From positions 124,001 through 188,000 of the forward strand of contig JAOTON010001136.1 in assembly GCA_034440635.1 (NCBI GenBank): a stretch of 64,000 nt of DNA, read 5' to 3'. Positions 32,064 through 43,345 of this stretch are shown in pieces (position 1 is the first letter of the stretch; each line of letters starts with the position of its first letter). The notes beneath the pieces are model-generated. The model made no database searches, was not told the origin of the DNA, and saw only the letters and a program-made list of their open reading frames with translations. The stretch is from Lepas anatifera. Taxonomy: Eukaryota; Arthropoda; Thecostraca; Lepadidae. A program made the position numbers and the translations under genes.

Positions 32064-32737
32064 GTAAGTTGTTTGATATGACTTCGCTCTGCAGATGGCT
32101 CGTTATGAAATACATTTTTCTTTGTTTTCGGCTGGGTGCTTCCCCGCAAAATGACTGCTTTCCTTTCCTGTCTCAACAAACTAAGGGGATGTTCTTTGTC
32201 AAAACTAAGATCAAATATCTTAACATGCACCGACGCTCGCGCCACCTTTGCCGGTACCGGAAAGGGTACCCCCTCCAATAACACCGCAACCATGCAAAGT
32301 ATCGGCAGAAAAAACGTCGTTGGATGCCTCGTCTTGCTCTCCACCAAAAAGGTTTTACATAATTGTGTCAGGTCACTTGAGGTCACTGAAGGTCTAAGTA
32401 TATTCTTACAGGAATAAAATGGAAACATAAGTTTTGTGGTACAGTGGATGACAGAGCAGAGCTATAAAACATTTTTAGGTACTATTAGAATCCTTTTGTA
32501 AAGCCCAATAATGTATCATGACTTTGCCAAGTAAAATATTAAAGTTAACTTAACCAAGTCTAGGCCAGTCTGGGGAATAATGCATACCATTCGAACGGCA
32601 ATGGGAGACCAAACACAATGAGGCCAAAATAAATACATCGCCCTTCCCCGCGAAGTGTTCGAACTTAATCAAATTTCCCCATGCCATGTCATGACCAGGA
32701 TATGGACCTCATCTCATCCCCATGTCATCGATGTAAC

Positions 32738-32998
32738 CAGGGGCGTCGCCACGGAATTGTTACTGCAGGTATGGACCCCAGACTGGCGATGACCAGGAGG
32801 AAGGGGGACGGGAGGCGAATTTTTATCATATTGTCTGTCTTTAAAACCGCCATGCACATCAGATTTACGTAAATCTACGCAGATATTAGGGAGAAAATGC
32901 AAAGAACCTAGTTCAAGTACCAAAATTGGAGGGGGTTGATTCATTAGTTGAAATGGTTGAAGGACGCGTCTTCCGTCTCCCCGCTTTCGACGCCCATG
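32738..32998. mobile_element. MITE with CAGGGGCGTCG / CGACGCCCATG ends
   Basis: Near-perfect 11-bp inverted ends with CA...TG termini. Flanking octamers gatgtaac and tatataac agree at 6 of 8 positions, perhaps a decayed hAT-type target duplication. The interior is noncoding. Confidence 0.68.
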
Positions 32999-33499
32999 TA
33001 TATAACAAATTCCGTCAGCACAAGTCGTTGCGCGCTGTAACCTTGTATGGTTTGAATAAATTCAGCCTGCTCTTAGTGCTACATCTCTAAACCTTTTGAA
33101 GTCAGGTCAATTGAACTGAACTTGTGACGCTACCTGAAACTACATGGGCATATAATTTTGTCGTCAGTTGCGTAAAAGAACTGGCGATAGATACATATAC
33201 TAGGTAAATCGTCGTTGCCCGCTGCGATTTTATGACTATAAAAAACCGTAGGAGGGTGGGTATCCGCCCCCGTGTGGGTGCGTTTTTACCAGCCATCATA
33301 ATCATTCTAACCCAGTTAATTTTTACAGTTTGGTAAGAGCCCATTTTTTGCCAACATGGTTTTACTCACTGACATTGTATGGACACATCTCAGCTCTATT
33401 AAGTTTGAATGAAATCTTTTAGCAATTGGGAGAGATCAGGTAGATGACAAAATGAGAGATGTTCGGGCAAAAATGAAAGTGTTGGGGGAGGGAGCGGTG

Positions 33500-33820
33500 T
33501 GGCGCGATGGTTCTCCAGCCGTGTGGTGCGGTGGTTCCCAGTCGCGTGGTGCGTTGGTTCCAGCCTTGGTGTGTTCCGCCGTGTGCCGTGTGGTTCCAGC
33601 CGCGTGGCGGGTGGTCAGCCTGTGGTGGTGGTTCCAGCCGCGTGGCGCGGTGGTCCCAGCTGTGGTGGTGGTTCCAGCCGCGTGGCGCGTTGGTTCCAGC
33701 CGTGTGGCGTGGTGGTTCCAGCCGTGTGCCGTAGTGGTTCCAGCCGTGTGGCGCGGTGGTTCTAGCCGTGTGGTGCGGTGGTTCTAGCCGTGTGGTGCGA
33801 TGGTTCTAGCCGTGTGGTGC
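33500..33820. repeat. ~22-bp minisatellite (ggttccagccgtgtggtgcggt)
   Basis: Degenerate tandem units of about 22 bp. The last three, starting ggttctagcc at 33758 and 33780, are nearly identical, while earlier units vary in length. Open frames across it (SSRVARWFQPCG-like) are artefacts of the repeat. Confidence 0.9.
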
Positions 33821-34943
33821 TACCATGGTGCACGCAGGTGCAGCCATCTTGTCGGTGCTTTCGCCGTCACCGACGCGTCGGTGAGACCACACTCGACGGC
33901 GGTCGTTGTCACGGTGACGTGGTGTGATGAGTTCACTGCCCTAGGATCCGCCCACCGCCGCTAGAGGGCTGAATCGGAAGCACGCCACATGAGGGCAATA
34001 TGTCTTAGATGTAGCCAGCTTATGACTGATGCAATGCGTTGTAGTTGTTCTTGATGCGCTGCAACTGGTTCTTATTGCACATGATTTCAACTGGGTGTCA
34101 GGATCATTTGGGATTCGCTTACCGTTCTTGAGTTTTCCAGGCCAGATAGCTACTTTGATTTTCCCATTAAACTCGGGAAGAACACCACTGACAAACGACC
34201 AATGTTTATGTACAACAACAAAGTGCTGATCAATATCCATCTCCGTTGAGCGCTCTCAAATTGGATCCATAAATTCATAAATGGAGCAATCGATTTAGCC
34301 AACCAGCTGGCATAACTCACACCAGCGTGAGTTATGTGGCAATGTGTCGTTGCCCTTTGATCTCCGCCTCTCTGCACAATAGGCCACGGTGTGACGGCTG
34401 CTTTCCAATTCTTATCTCCAGGATAGATAACCCATTTTTGGGGGTTGAGAAACCATACTTTTTATTGCTCGTACAACGATGGTAATGTCGAAAGGCTACC
34501 CTGCTCCGTTTTATGGAACTTATATTCTAAGTACCAGATTACCTAAGTCATTGGTTTTGTTCCAGATAGCTCGTAAACCGTGTGATTGGCTGAGGCATTA
34601 GTCAGTCGAGCTGAGTTTCAGCGGAGGGCTGTATGGCTGCTATGCTGGCGCGCTGCTCCTGGCCGCGAGCTTTCGGCACAGCGGCGGCCACCGCTTCCGG
34701 TCACATGGGTCCAGCAGACCATGGATTCACGGTGGCCTCTCCAGCCCACCGCCTGGAAAGTCGATGGACGCTCAACCGACCTTAAGAGCAGAAACAATAA
34801 GACAGCAGACGACTTAGCATTACTGCCATGGTCTGTGCTTAACTAACTCAACTGTCTAGCGTTAAAGGGCGCACGGTTTCTTTTTCCGCGAAGTTCCAAA
34901 GTTTTTTATGCGAGGGCCTTCTTTTCTTTTTGACTTTCTTTAA
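33821..34943. other. Noncoding, nothing recognised
   Basis: No supported gene or repeat. An 86-codon plus-strand frame at 34586-34846 lacks domain or splice support. Confidence 0.4.
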
Positions 34944-35395
34944 ATGGAATGTGGCACCTTGGTCGAATCCTCGAATTTAGTGTAATTAGGCGTACTTTTA
35001 GCCGACAATAATGAAACCACTCATTATTTCTCTGAAAAATGTACAATAAGCTCAATATTTTTATTTTTAAAATACTCCTCTAGAAAAAGAAATAAATATC
35101 AGCCTGTGGATGATGTCATGATCTGGCAACCACTACCATACTTGAAACACTTCAAGGGCTTCGATTGGCTGATGCTCATCGTGACGTCAGCATATGTCGT
35201 CACACCAACAGCCATGACAACTGTGGCCTGCTGCCAGGGGTACAGGAGGGGTACATTGCAGATAGGTTTTAGCTTTTATTTCTATGGAAATCTGGAGTTC
35301 CAAGACAAATGATATATTGAGTACCGGGTTTTCCGACTTGCTTTACAACTTGGCTATCTCAGTTAAAATCACGTTATGAAGGTGCCACCTTCCCT
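34944..35395. mobile_element. TTAA-flanked MITE, copy 2 (family A)
   Basis: A 452-bp element, reverse complement of the MITE at 2572-3018. It starts ATGGAATGTGGCACC, ends GGTGCCACCTTCCCT, and is flanked by TTAA at 34940-34943 and 35396-35399. The internal sequence aligns throughout, including the tgatgtcatgatctggcaaccactacca block. No coding capacity. Confidence 0.9.
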
Positions 35396-37503
35396 TTAAT
35401 CCTCACATCATGATGGTGATTGGAGTCTTAGGGCACGCCAGCTGCCACGGCTATATTTGCCCGAATCCTCACATCTGTTCTGGCCTCTTTACAGTGGTTT
35501 AGGTTCCACTAAAATTCCCTCTCGCGCTCACCTGCCCTTACGAAATGTTGCAAAATTTCTGAGATCGTGTCTATTTCACCTAGCGTTTCAAAACTGCACT
35601 CGTGTGTCATCATATAACACCAATCCGGCATGGTTTCGTCCATGGAATGAGGTATATGCCTCCAAAATCCGCATGCTGGAACTTAACATGCCGCAGTGCA
35701 TAAAAGCTGTCGGACTGGCGAATACTGCACCACTTCCGCTGACCTTGACATTGCGACCTTTACCGTCAGCATGCGGGCCGGCCGCTGCCGCTTTACGAGC
35801 AATAGTCGGACTGGCTGGCGTCGCGGCGGCCGCCGGTTCACTCCGCAAGGTAGCACACCGCTCCGCCAACTTTTGCACCTGGCCCGTCCCAGACGCTATT
35901 GATTCGGATAAGTGGCTGGAAAACAGAACTGTTGGACACGCCAGACTGGAAGGCCGCACGGAACGAGCAAACTTTCCGCTGTCACGAGAAAGCTCTAGAT
36001 TGTTATTGGCGAGTTTAAACTAGTCGGTAGCCAGACGAAGTAAATCTAGAGACCTGTGACCGCCTGGCAGTCAATGCTGCTTACTTATTTCTAATAATTA
36101 TTATCTGGCAGCCCTTTGGTCTGGTCTGCCAGTTAGAGGCCAGTTTCCATATTGGAAACTGGTCTTTAAAACGGAAAATGTACCTGAATGAATGATAATA
36201 CAAACAAGAAATAGTGATACCAACGGCGGGGAAAATGTGAAGTGAGAGTAGCAAGTCGAGCAAGCAGAGTGTATGTATTATATGGCAGGACAAGTTATGG
36301 TGTTTTGGACACCATCTAGTAGATGTCCTGACGAATTAATCGACTAACAAGGAGTCAATCTACGTCGAGCTATATATTTCTCCTATATTGTAACCTATGC
36401 AGAGTCCTTTGAATCGCCTGCCTTAGCTTTTTTGTTTCGCTAGATCATTTTGTATGATGCAAAACAGTAGAGGGCATTAATGATTTACAGTAACATCGTT
36501 GTATCAGAGCAGTACAAAGGAAAACATTTGTAGATACCAAGCCTCTGTGAATTCGGTTTGAATGCTCAGATACCTGATCTGCCCCTTGCCTGCCCAGCGA
36601 TGTGTGCAAGAGGCGCAGGTGTGTTTGGGCTTTAAATGCATTCCAAGAAGCTTGGAATGCAGCTGCTGACTTGCGGTTTGTTTATCTGTAAAATCAGTTG
36701 AAGCGTGAACTGCAGTCAGTTGAATCGGTCACACATCAGCAGCTATGCGAGATTAGTCAGGCTCCCGGCTACGCTTCTAGGTCGCACGACTGAGTGAGTC
36801 ATCCATTGCATATGCCTTGTTTTGATGGCAGCAGCTTTCCGAGTGAAGTAAGCTAAGGATAATCTTGGAAAACACGGCAACAAATGAAAACGGTAACGGA
36901 TGTTTCTATTCGTTAACCGCTTGCCGATTGCAGCCCTGCTCGGAATACCCCCTCTCGATTTTTCGCAAATAGTTCTTATTATATCTAAACCTGAGACGTA
37001 TAACATACGGCACATGCCATTGAGGCCTAAGGTAAACTTTTGGTTTCTTTTTTGCTGCAAATACCTCCACACATGAGGTTGCTTTTCATGCGTCTTCGTA
37101 ATGGACGTAAAGTAATGAAAAATTAGGTTGCTCCCGACTATTGTCGAGTGTCGGCGTGTTGCGGCGCCAGTACGTGCTTCCCTGAGGCGCCCCAGCTCCG
37201 ACTGTCAGCTGGCATGCACCACCTGCAGTCCTCCGATTCGTATCTGAGGCTGTCCCACTCGGCACTCACCCAGAAAGGTCGACTTTGTTTATGTGCGAAA
37301 TCTCCTTATGGGATAGACTAGATGTCCGTTGAAATAATGGAGCTATCAGAGACGGTGCCAATAAACGCAGCGCCCATTAGATCGAGATGAAGTCATCCGA
37401 GAGAAGCCCTGTAGGGAATATAATTCCTGACATTCATGGTTGATAAGGACTTGTGTGGAATACCAGCCCGATCAGATATGAAATTACTATAGGTGACAAG
37501 AAG
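35396..37503. other. Noncoding, nothing recognised
   Basis: A 188-codon plus-strand frame at 35457-36023 and its antisense have no recognisable domain. The only structure seen is the small hairpin at 36637-36661. Confidence 0.4.
36637..36661. repeat. Perfect 11-bp-stem hairpin
   Basis: TGCATTCCAAG, loop aag, CTTGGAATGCA. It is too short to be a miRNA precursor on its own. Confidence 0.75.
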
Positions 37504-37690
37504 TTTCTGAGACTTCTTAACAGGGATGAGTTGGTTCCTTGGTTCTAAGCCAGCCAGTCGCTACTATTTAAAACATGTACAATGTGGCTCTATTGTTCCC
37601 AACAATTTTCTGAAATTACTTGACAGGTATGAAGTTGGTTCCTTGGTTCTAAGCCTGTCATTCATTTTGATTTAAAACATATACAATGTG
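37504..37690. repeat. Imperfect tandem duplication, ~118-bp period
   Basis: tgagttggttccttggttctaagcc followed by tttaaaacatgtacaatgtggct recurs as tgaagttggttccttggttctaagcc and tttaaaacatatacaatgtgact about 118 bp later. The spacing and order are conserved. Confidence 0.85.
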
Positions 37691-39589
37691 ACTTTCTGCT
37701 TGGGTTGTAGAGATATCTTTGAGAAAGTGTGTAAGTCCTCGCACATCGAAAGGCATTAGCATAGAATAAGTCTGCATCTGAAGCCGTGCTGTATAAAAAA
37801 CAGCAGTTCCCACAGTCATTACAGCTGCTGTCATTGCGCCTCCCAGGTGACTTCTCCAGTGGAAATTCGCCCCGCCCCCACCGTCGTTTTTAGACGTGAC
37901 GTGCAGTGACACGTCATTCCCAACGTACCACAGCCTGGGTCAGGGGCGAAAGCTTGGAAAGCAGATTTTCAACGCTCCATAGGACTGCATCCGCCTCAAA
38001 AGAGAAACATGAAAATATTTGTAGTGCTGCACCGTTGGCTCTGGGCGTTGGCGTGTCGCGTCGGCGGCGGCTGAGGGGCTGGGGCCGCTGCCGGCCCGCT
38101 CCCTGGGGCCAGTTGGCCGGCTCAACACAAACAGACCGATCTGGGCCATGACGGCACGCTGGTGACGCGCCGGGGTGACGACCAGCATGCACGGCACTTC
38201 AGCTCACGGAAGTGACGCGCTGCCGTCACGTGACGCAGCGGTGGGCGTAGCGATGGTTTCAGAGAAGTCTCTCATTGAGATAACTTGCTGCGTTGACATT
38301 GCAGTCCAGAGATTGCACTGTTGTGTTGCCTCTGGTACGGACCGCAGACTGTGGTCTGTGGCCGCGCCCCGCTTCTGGATCGTCATGGAAAGGAAGAAAC
38401 AACAAACGTGACCGGCGCTGCAGGCACTGCCCCTCCGCGAAAGTGACTGGTACGCAGGCACGCCCCTCCGCGAAAGTGGGCGGCGTCCGACCAGGGAGTG
38501 GCACCTGACAGGTTATTTTCTGTCTGTTCCTTACGTGACTCCATTCGCAAAAACAAGGCTACCGCAGCGGGTGCTTGAGGGAAAAAGCCCAAAGACATCA
38601 AGTGAACGATGATAATAAAGTGCTGTTGCTGGAGCTTGGAAATAATTTTTTCTCAAAGTATATGCACTGCGTCGGGTTTCTAACATAATCCCATGTTTGG
38701 TTGAAAATGTGATGGAATAATTTTTAGAGTCAAACTCCGTGAGCTTCATGGAGTTGGCAGAAGTATTGACAAACATTTTGCTTTCTTATAAGACTCCTGT
38801 GAGCACAGATCCCGACTAAATCTCGTTCTGGAATTTATCCTTATTTGCTGGTGCATATGCTTCGGCTGACAGTCGCAGCAGCGTATTGTTTATTAACATG
38901 TAGCCACTGTGTACTTTCTGGGCAATGTCAATAGTGCGGCGTGCTCTGGTTTAATTCACAGCGGGAGCTTCAATAGCAGGCGAAATGTGGCATGCCTGAC
39001 CCAGCTGTTCCAACCGTCATTAGCACCTGGCGACGGAAAGTCCGCTCGATAGCGTTAGTACAAACATAACCACTGGTAAGTCACCCACCAATCAGGTCGC
39101 GGGTCCCATACAATGATCTTTGGCTGTGTAGTGGTGGAAATTCTGCCTCGAAATTTATTTTCGGCAGACAGTGCTTTCTTCAATAATGCAATGTATTCCA
39201 GTATAATATTTTTCCCCAGCTACCTTGGGTTTCACCAGGGGTATACTTCTTCCAGCTGAAGAATCAGCCAATGGGCTAATCCTGATTAGAAATCCATCCA
39301 CCGACCGGAACGTGGGAGCGTTGGCGAAAAACGTCTGCCTGGGAGGCCTGGCGCCGGGGGAAGGCGCGGCGATGCCAGCAGGAGGGAGGGAAGGGCTGCA
39401 GCAGGAGAGAGGGAAGGGCTGAAGCAGCAGAGAAGGATGGGCGGTAGCAGGAAAGGTTGGGCTCCCAGCCTGATTTGTGGGGAAAGTCCCGGTTATGGCG
39501 GGTGAGAGGGAAATGCAGGCGCGGCTGTGACGGGAGAGAGGGAAATGCAGGCGCGGCTGTGACGGGAGAGAGAGAAGGGCCATCAGCCT

Positions 39590-39917
39590 GATGTGAGAGG
39601 GAAGGGGCGTCAGCCTGATGTGAGAGGGAAGGGGCGTCAGCCTGATGTGAAAGGGAAGGGCCGTTAGCCTGATGTGAGAGGGAAAGGCCGTTAGCTTGAT
39701 GTGAGAAGGAAGGGCCGTCAGCCTGATATGAGAGGAAAGGGCCGTCAGCCTGATATGAGAGGAAAGGGCCGTCAGCCTGATGTGAGAGGGAAGGGCCGTT
39801 AGCCTGATGTGAGAGGGAAAGACCGTCAGCATAATGTGAGAGGGAGGGGCCGTCAGCCTGATGAGAGGGAAAGGCTGTCAGCCTGATGTGAAAGGCCGTC
39901 AGCCTGATGTGAGAGGG
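39590..39917. repeat. 27-bp minisatellite, about 12 copies
   Basis: Units of cagcctgatgtgagagggaaggggcgt. Successive cagcctgatg words at 39611 and 39638 give the 27-bp period. Because 27 is a multiple of 3, a 225-codon minus-strand frame stays open; it reads as repeated RLTALPSHI and is an artefact. Confidence 0.93.
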
Positions 39918-41493
39918 AAGGGCAGGCGCGGCTGTGGCCGGTGACTAACCTCAGCGGGAGCCGGCACGCCCGGCGTGACTCAGACAGCCACACGGAGCGC
40001 CGCTGCTTGCCCGGCGTGGCATGAGCCGCTCCCCTCCCCACCCCCTCCGCCTGCAGTGCAGCCGACCAACCCCAGAGACGAGAATTGGGGTTATTGAACG
40101 CTGGGAATTACGTCAGCAGTAAGTTTCAGCTTGCCGATCCAACCGGGAGTCCATGAAGGCTGCCGTTACGAAAATAAGGAGGAGGGAAGTGGATGCGCTC
40201 GCTCCGGGCGATTCTCTACCGGTAGCGGCTAGATAACACACTAGCCACCGCTTAAATATTGCCACCTCCTTGCCCGATTCCCACACACCATTAATGGAAT
40301 AACACTGAGTCCATAATCTTTATCCACCGAGCTATCAAGCATCACAGTCAAGATTCCTTCGAGGCAGCTTTTCTTTATGACGAGAGTCTTTCATTTGATC
40401 TAAATTCCTTGAAGTTTCATTCCATCGCGTGCAAACGTGGTTTGAGCCTTACATCAAATATCACAGGCCACAAACGGCCAAAGTTGCCGCGTACATTGGT
40501 TTTAACTTTGCCTCAGCGTGCTCATTTATCAAAGTTATCTGCCGGGAATTGCCCCAATGCGTGTGCCGTCTTCGTCTCTCTTGAGTGGATTACAGCGCAC
40601 ACTAAATGGCTAGACTGTAGTCAATGCATTTTGATTAAACAGGTCACGACGCTGGTAAGACTTTCCGTTCAGATACTGCGGCCGCTTAGGGTGGTGAGGA
40701 AACCACTAATGCCAGATGATCTATTTAATTACGTAGTCTCATTAATTTAAAGAAAAACTTCTTTGTGTCATCTACATTTAGTCACGTTTTATTTTACTCT
40801 GTAAGAGGACCACCCGAATCGTGTTTTATTCAAGCCTGACACTTACACCGACGCGGATAACTGTGCTTGAATGTTGGCAGTCGTCTGAGCCTCGGCCTTC
40901 GAGATCTAGCTCTAGGCCTTGACCGGGCAATTTTCCAATGCGTCAGGGCTGTTTGTCAGTGGGTGTTCTCCTGAAATGTTCCCCTTGGCAGCCCTCCGTG
41001 GGGTTCGAAGAAGAACGCTTCCGGTGCTGACTGTTAAGATGGCTTCAACCCACTCCTTCTTGGCTCAGGCCTGACAATTTCCGACCAGAAAGATCGAAAT
41101 GACTCACTCGTTGAACGAAACTTTTGTTTCACCTCCGTTGTGGGCTGATGTGATTGTTTCATGTGAAGGGAGGTGCTGAGTAGGTGTGAAACAAACTGTT
41201 CTTTCTCAAAAGTTCGAGCAGATACGGATGGGGTAATGTTTATGCCGCTGATTTTGTCGAGTTATTTGTGCAGGAGCGCGATGCTCACTAATCGCATACC
41301 TTCTCCAGAAATGACTTGGTCCCTTGTGTTAACTGCTCATCAGCCACGGGTCACTAAGCGGGCGTGGTCTGGTGTTGCCCTCCTTTGGGGTTACTCAAGT
41401 ACCCGAGGATCAGTGGTTTCAGGGCTAACGGGTCCGCCCTGCACTGGATGCGGTGGCCTGGGTACTGAGCAGCCTCGCTCCGGTGCCTCTCAC
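39918..41493. other. Noncoding, nothing recognised
   Basis: I found no gene, transposon end or tandem repeat that I would defend. This is possibly intronic if the upstream exons of the PAM2 gene are real. Confidence 0.4.
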
Positions 41494-41602
41494 CTGTGCC
41501 GTTTTTGTGCTGTGCTTCGATCCGCTCCTGAAGCCCCAGGACTTGGCCTCCTGCACAGCCTCCTCCTCGTCGTCAGAGGCTACCTTCTTGGACCGGGGCC
41601 GA
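41494..41602 (-). CDS. Candidate upstream exon of the PAM2 gene (36 codons)
   Basis: The minus strand shows an acceptor (ctgcatctccag, AG at 41604-41603), a 109-nt open segment, and a good donor CAG|GTGAGA (GT at 41493-41492). The frame reads RPRSKKVASDDEEEAVQEAK then SWGFRSGSKHSTKTAQ, with a charged, acidic protein-like composition. It ends in phase 0, matching the phase-0 acceptor at 27673, so splicing would give STKTAQ-KSPLERN-MDFNPF. Linking it to the PAM2 gene requires a 13.8-kb intron and is inference. It could belong to another minus-strand gene. Confidence 0.5.
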
Positions 41603-42372
41603 CTGGAGATGCAGGGTAGAACGCAGTCCACTGCAACAGGCCACACGAGCACACGTCAACAGATGAAAACCGGGACGGCCGCGAATTTTAGACGCAAGAA
41701 TGGAGAACGACAATAGGATGGCAAGGTCTTGGCTCACTGATTTGAGCTACAGATGCCTTTTAGTTTTGCTGAATGCCATGTTTTTACCAGGCCCAACTTT
41801 GGAAGTCTCGGAGTAATGTAAGTTTTCTTTGAAAAGGAGGTGTAAACTTGGCCTGCTTACGAATTCACTCCGAGTTCAGACCTAGACCAGTCATATGGCC
41901 CAGATCCTGTCAAGCTATTGGAATCATCTCGAATCTTGCCTGCAGAGTGTACCATGGCAACAGAGTGCGGACAGGAATAACTTCGCGATGACACTTGACT
42001 GGCTGGTCACGCATCCGCCTGGTTTCGGAACCTGAAATTTCATCATTTCGGAGCTCTGGAAACTGAGCTGAGAAGTACCATGCACCAGGATCGATTTAAA
42101 AATGTTAAGCATCCTCTGTTGAAAGCTTCAACTAGTTCTGATAAATCATAAAACTACCTGAAACCCTTACCGTCGGCAGCTAGATAAATGAACCGTTCTC
42201 CGTCAGAATTGTTCTTCACAAAGAACCCAACCCTTCAACTACAATTGCTCATTTGTGAGCTAGAGCCTCGACAGTATCAAGGCGACACGATGGAATGGGA
42301 CAATCACTGTCGCACTGGGTTCTGTCCAAGGGCGTGTAAGCGCGCTGAGCCGCGTCCGCGGGTGGCCTAGAC

Positions 42373-42491
42373 CTGGCTGCGGCGACACACAGTGAGACAG
42401 GCCGCGTGGACGCATGGGGACGCGGCTTCACGGCTGGGCTCGCTCCGCCGCCTGCGTCGGCCCCGGCCGAGGTCTGGTCCGCTGACGCCAT
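42373..42491 (-). CDS. Candidate first coding exon of the PAM2 gene (39 codons)
   Basis: The ATG at 42491-42489 has an ideal context (gacgccATGGCG). The frame MASADQTSAGADAGGGASPA ... VSLCVAAA ends with two bases (AG) before GTCTAG, a weak donor. Those two bases plus the leading T of the exon at 41602 give a serine codon in the correct frame. CpG-rich surroundings suit a promoter region. The weak donor and lack of any domain keep this tentative. Confidence 0.3.
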
Positions 42492-43290
42492 GGCGTCCGA
42501 AGCCAAACAACCGCCCAGACGACCGGACCAGACTTACCGGCAGCCTGATCGGCCACACAGCTAATGGAGACTGACTTAACGCCAACGGCCGCACGGGTCC
42601 TCACTGCTTCATAGATTAGAAATGATGAGTCCTGGAGAGATCAGCTTATCGAATCGGTAATTGTTAGTTGGTGGAAAATTATAGGAGAAAACATACGTTT
42701 ACGGGATATTGTCATCAGTGCATTCCCGAATATCCAAACGGTATCCACGGAATACTACAACAAAAGACATCGTGCCGCTTCTCAAATAAACGGGAACCAT
42801 ATCAGAAGGGTAGAACCGCAATCTACCTTGTCTGACCTAATCAAATCCAACATTACCTTATCTAACATGTGGTTTTGTGATTTGCAAGTGGAACATTTTA
42901 TTAAAAAGCAAACATTAAAGTTTCTCAGTTTTCAAGAAGATCAGAAACCAGCATGAGAAACAGAACTTAAGCTTCCTAGTTCCTAATTCTCCACGAGGAA
43001 ATGCCGTGACCTCCAGATATATCCGAGGCATTGGCATCTCCTCGGGAGTGCCTACCACCGTGCCGCATACCACAGATCTGACAATCGCCAATGGAAATGG
43101 AAAACATTCACGGAGGCATTTCTAACCAAATGGTATGCGTCAGACCCGCGGCCGGCTCCGCCGCGGCGGCCATGAGAAGGGAATGCTCGATATCCGCCTG
43201 TAATGGGGACATAATTTGGCATCGGTGTGGTTACGTGTCCGACAATCAACAAGAGAAACTGGGTCACTGTTGTGTGTGTGTGACGCACCG
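42492..43290. other. Upstream flank of the candidate first exon; nothing specific seen
   Basis: It contains no supported gene. If 42373-42491 is a first exon, its minus-strand promoter should lie here; I see no clear TATA box or initiator. Confidence 0.35.
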
Positions 43291-43345
43291 TGACGTCACG
43301 TGACGCCTGTGACGTCACGTGACGCCGTGTGACGTCACGTGACGC
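43291..43345. promoter_or_regulatory. Triple CRE/E-box cluster
   Basis: TGACGTCACGTGACGC occurs three times, starting at 43291, 43310 and 43330. Each copy overlaps a perfect CRE palindrome (TGACGTCA, bound by CREB/ATF-type bZIP proteins) with a CACGTG E-box (bHLH-zip). The 19-20-bp spacing corresponds to about two helical turns, so all sites face the same side of the DNA. Single cgtgacgtcacg sites also occur near 14527 and 44590. Confidence 0.6.

Noticed and set aside
35457..36023. 188-codon plus-strand frame and its 123-codon antisense
   Set aside because: No domain. The antisense segment has acceptor- and donor-like ends but weak ones, and a low-complexity Ala-rich core.
36637..36661. miRNA precursor
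   Set aside because: An 11-bp stem with a 3-base loop is too short, and the flanks do not extend the pairing.
39155..39832. 225-codon minus-strand frame with repeated RLTALPSHI
   Set aside because: Produced by the 27-bp minisatellite.
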